From: Magnetospirillum sp. SS-4
Lineage (GTDB): Bacteria; Pseudomonadota; Alphaproteobacteria; Rhodospirillales; Magnetospirillaceae
Direction: 5' to 3'
NCBI RefSeq assembly: GCF_902729425.1
Contig: NZ_CACVCH010000061.1
Coordinates: forward strand, 1 to 42,518
DNA: 42,518 nt
Shown here one piece after another: positions 40,155 to 42,518 of this stretch (the stretch's first letter is position 1; each line of letters opens with the position of its first letter). The notes beneath the pieces were generated by a model that saw only the letters and a program-made list of their open reading frames with translations, did not search any database and was not told where the DNA came from. The position numbers and the translations under genes are program-made.

Positions 40155-40180
40155 AAAGGCCCCGGATTTCCGGGGCCTTT
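40155..40180. terminator. Bidirectional Rho-independent terminator
   Basis: AAAGGCCCCGG (40155-40165) and CCGGGGCCTTT (40170-40180) pair perfectly around ATTT, with A and T ends on the two strands. It lies between the small plus-strand gene and the convergent hybrid kinase gene and suits both. Confidence 0.9.
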
Positions 40181-40184
40181 CGCA

Positions 40185-42518
40185 TCATGCCGCCTTCAGG
40201 GGGCGGCGGACATGCGCCCAGCGGGAAACCACGTTGAGCAGGCGGCGGGGATCGACGGGCTTGGCGATATAGTCGTCCATGCCCGCATCCAGGCAGCGCC
40301 GCCGCGTCCCGGCAATGGTATTGGCGGTCAGCGCCAGGATCGGGGTATCGCGCCATGCACCATCCCCTTTCCGGATGGCACGGCACGAGGTCAATCCGTC
40401 CATGCGGGGCATCTGCAGGTCCATCAGAATGATGTCGTATCCCTTGGATGCCATCTCGGCGCCGTGCAGCCCATCCGGCGCCTCATCCACCTTCCAGCCA
40501 GCCTTTTCCAGAATGGTCCGGATGACCGTGCGGTTGAGGTCATTATCCTCGACCAGCAAGACATTGCGCCCATGGCCGCCCAGATCGCCGCCCCCCGATG
40601 TGCTCGCCCCCAGAACCTGGATAAGCTGGGATATGACCATCTCGAATGATTCCCGCCCGTCGCCCAATCGGACCACGGGAACATGGGGCAATTCCGCTTC
40701 TGTCCCGGATTCATCCCTGTCACGGACCACCGCCTGAACCGCTCCATGATCGTCGCCGGGCAGGACGGCCCATGCGCCAAAGCGCACCAACTCGCGAATC
40801 AGCGGAGCGCAAAGATCGAGATCCTGGACATCCACCAGAACCCGGTAGCCCATCAAGGGCGGCAGGGGCTCGTCCTCGATGCCATCGTCCGCATCGTTCC
40901 ATGCCCGATCGGCAAGGCGCAAAGGCACCTCGAACCAGAACACCGCACCCCCGCCGGGATTGTCGGCTACACCGATCCTGCCGCCCATCAACGTCACCAT
41001 TTCCCGGCATATGGCGAGCCCAAGCCCGGTTCCGCCATACTTGCGGGTATGCGACGCGTCGGCCTGGACGAACTTGCGGAACAGCAGGCCCTTGACCGTA
41101 TCCGGCACACCGATGCCGGTGTCGGAAACGGTGAAGCGAAGCATGGCTGCTCCATCGCGGCTGGCGGTTTCTACCGAGATTCCAACCGAGCCGCTCGAGG
41201 TGAACTTCACCGCATTGGCCGTCAGGTTGATGAGGATCTGCCGGAGCTTGGTAGGGTCTCCCACATGGCGCACTCCCTTGGGCAAAGCCAGGTTGACCGC
41301 CAGGAGAAGCCCCTTTTGACGGATCTTCGGGCTGAGCAGGCGCTGAACGGATTCCACGGTCTCGGCGACACTGAAATCGATCTCTTCCAGTTCCATGCGG
41401 CCGGCTTCCAATTTCGAGATATCAAGAATGTCGTCGATGATGTCCAGCAGGGCCTCGGCACTTTCCTGAATGCCAAGGGCATAGGATTTCTGTTCATCGT
41501 CCAATTCCGTTTCCAGCAACAGACTGTCCAGGCCGATCACCCCGTTCATGGGGGTGCGCAACTCGTGGCTCATGGTGGCGAGGAAGTCGGACTTGGCCGC
41601 ATTGGCGGCCTCGGCCTCGGCGCGGGCGCCCTCCAGCAATTCCAGGTCACGATCCTGACGGGTCAGCAGCCGGGCGATCCAGAGGGTCAGGGACGCCACG
41701 GCAACGGCTAGTATCCCCGTGATCAAGGCGATGAACAGGGCCGAGTCCCGCCAGCGATCCAGGATCACCTCCTCGGTGGCGGTAATGTTGACCACCAGGG
41801 GGTACTGGCTGACCTGCCGAGGAGCAACGATCCGGAAGCGGGAATCAGAGGTATCAACCAGACGGGCTTCGGATGTTACGGCAGTTCCGCTCGTCAGACC
41901 GGAACGCAGCAGCTTGAACGCCGGCGCATCGCTGAAAGAACGGCCAAGAAACTCCTCCTTCTCGGGATAGCGGGCCAACAGGGCGCTGTCCGAGCGGAAG
42001 AGCGATATGGCGCCATGCTCGCTGAAGGTCACCGCCTTGTAAAAGTCTTGGAAGAACGCCGTCTCGATCCCGGTCAGTACGACGCCAAGGGTTTCTCCCG
42101 CCGTCGTCTTGATCTTGCGGGCCAGGTAGAACGTCCAGCGGCCGGTCCCTCGGTTTTTGACAGGAACGCTAAGAAACACGGACAGGGCCGGATCGGCCAT
42201 ATGAGCCTTGAAGTAGTCGCGGTCAGCCAGATTGATGGGGGGCGGGGGATAGGAGCGGGTAAAGTTCAAGACGTCGCCATTGGCGGCCACAATGGTGGCC
42301 ACATCGATCTGCGGCACGCCGCTGGCCTTGTCGCGCAGCATGTCGAAGACCTCGCGGGTTCCCATGACACGGCGCAAATCGGCATCACTCTCCACACCGG
42401 CATCGTGCACCCGGTCGGAAATGCTTCTCAGCACCAGGTCGGCGGCCTTCACCGATTGCAGGGCGTGCTCGGAAATCACCGTGGAAAACCCGGACAGGTT
42501 CTCACTCCACTCCCGCAC
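40185..42518 (-). CDS. Hybrid histidine kinase, 5' end outside window
   Basis: The visible 777 residues have a dCache-like periplasmic domain ([19 protein letters not shown], then [12 protein letters not shown] and [17 protein letters not shown]), a membrane segment ([21 protein letters not shown]) and a kinase core: [11 protein letters not shown] (His near visible residue 318), [11 protein letters not shown] and [11 protein letters not shown] degenerate receiver-like segment ([18 protein letters not shown]) follows, then a complete C-terminal receiver ([12 protein letters not shown], Asp near visible residue 700). No HPt domain is visible. The true start lies beyond the right edge; the GTG at the edge is not evidence of a start. 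The C-terminal receiver may donate to an HPt such as the one in the neighbouring kinase (inference). Confidence 0.9.
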   Translation of the reverse strand: MREWSENLSGFSTVISEHALQSVKAADLVLRSISDRVHDAGVESDADLRRVMGTREVFDMLRDKASGVPQIDVATIVAANGDVLNFTRSYPPPPINLADRDYFKAHMADPALSVFLSVPVKNRGTGRWTFYLARKIKTTAGETLGVVLTGIETAFFQDFYKAVTFSEHGAISLFRSDSALLARYPEKEEFLGRSFSDAPAFKLLRSGLTSGTAVTSEARLVDTSDSRFRIVAPRQVSQYPLVVNITATEEVILDRWRDSALFIALITGILAVAVASLTLWIARLLTRQDRDLELLEGARAEAEAANAAKSDFLATMSHELRTPMNGVIGLDSLLLETELDDEQKSYALGIQESAEALLDIIDDILDISKLEAGRMELEEIDFSVAETVESVQRLLSPKIRQKGLLLAVNLALPKGVRHVGDPTKLRQILINLTANAVKFTSSGSVGISVETASRDGAAMLRFTVSDTGIGVPDTVKGLLFRKFVQADASHTRKYGGTGLGLAICREMVTLMGGRIGVADNPGGGAVFWFEVPLRLADRAWNDADDGIEDEPLPPLMGYRVLVDVQDLDLCAPLIRELVRFGAWAVLPGDDHGAVQAVVRDRDESGTEAELPHVPVVRLGDGRESFEMVISQLIQVLGASTSGGGDLGGHGRNVLLVEDNDLNRTVIRTILEKAGWKVDEAPDGLHGAEMASKGYDIILMDLQMPRMDGLTSCRAIRKGDGAWRDTPILALTANTIAGTRRRCLDAGMDDYIAKPVDPRRLLNVVSRWAHVRRPLKAA

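Noticed and set aside
1-42518. CRISPR arrays, tRNA or rRNA genes and complete insertion sequences
   Set aside because: I looked for regularly spaced repeats, cloverleaf-like segments and transposase motifs with terminal repeats and saw none. A dedicated search could still find a degraded copy.

Overview
The window is high-GC, densely coded DNA, probably from an alphaproteobacterium of the Rhodospirillaceae type (Magnetospirillum-like). This is a guess from codon use, the many multidomain sensor proteins and the DUF2924/DUF3489 cassette; no rRNA or tRNA is present to settle it.

Region 1 (1-7200) looks like an accessory or integrated element. It holds a DUF2924 gene cut by the window edge with its small translationally coupled partner, a run of small plus-strand genes including a DUF3489 protein, a Phd/PIN toxin-antitoxin pair with a palindromic operator, a repeat-rich non-coding stretch with GGTTACCACC-type repeats (2745-3080), a large Toprim-primase/helicase fusion, and a hypothetical gene. 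A short HU-like remnant at 1902-1973 suggests decay. I see nothing convincing in 588-783 or 6986-7223.

Region 2 (7200-40200) is an exopolysaccharide (EPS) and biofilm locus with its own control circuit. A GGDEF-EAL protein comes first. Next are a PilZ-containing cellulose-synthase-like glycosyltransferase with an HlyD-type partner, a GH10 glycosidase, an HD-GYP phosphodiesterase and galE. A four-gene partner-switching module (receiver-PP2C phosphatase, STAS, HATPase kinase, STAS) runs the other way. Then come an AT-rich single-receiver gene, a nucleotidyltransferase-like gene, a GT26/sugar-phosphate transferase fusion, a Wzx-like flippase with three glycosyltransferases, a histidine kinase, and an export/polymerisation operon (STAS, Wza-like, Wzz-like, Wzy-like, PAP2). 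The right end holds a sigma54 activator, an HPt-bearing hybrid kinase, a periplasmic binding protein and a 59-residue gene, then a second hybrid kinase cut by the window edge.

The most striking result is a coherent sigma54 regulon. Nine sites with correctly spaced -24/-12 elements lie 24-37 nt (estimated leader) before the start codons of the main transcription units. Most are accompanied by a palindrome of the form T(T/C)GCA-N3-TGC(G/A)A about 30-55 bp upstream of the -24 element. This resembles the boxes known for the Vibrio activators LuxO and SypG. One sigma54 activator of that architecture is encoded here (34146-35582). With the STAS proteins, the PP2C phosphatase, the HPt kinase and the EPS genes, the locus looks like an alphaproteobacterial counterpart of the Vibrio fischeri syp biofilm locus. 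It adds c-di-GMP inputs (PilZ, HD-GYP, GGDEF-EAL) and a short sigma54-driven transcript (about 39922-40180) that could be a small mRNA or a regulatory RNA.

Proposed working model (inference): the periplasmic binding protein and hybrid kinase phosphorylate the activator. The activator with sigma54 switches on sugar-nucleotide supply (galE), chain initiation (the fusion), assembly (glycosyltransferases, Wzx, Wzy, Wzz, Wza) and a separate synthase (HlyD with GT-PilZ). The partner switch tunes output through STAS phosphorylation, and c-di-GMP acts on the PilZ synthase.
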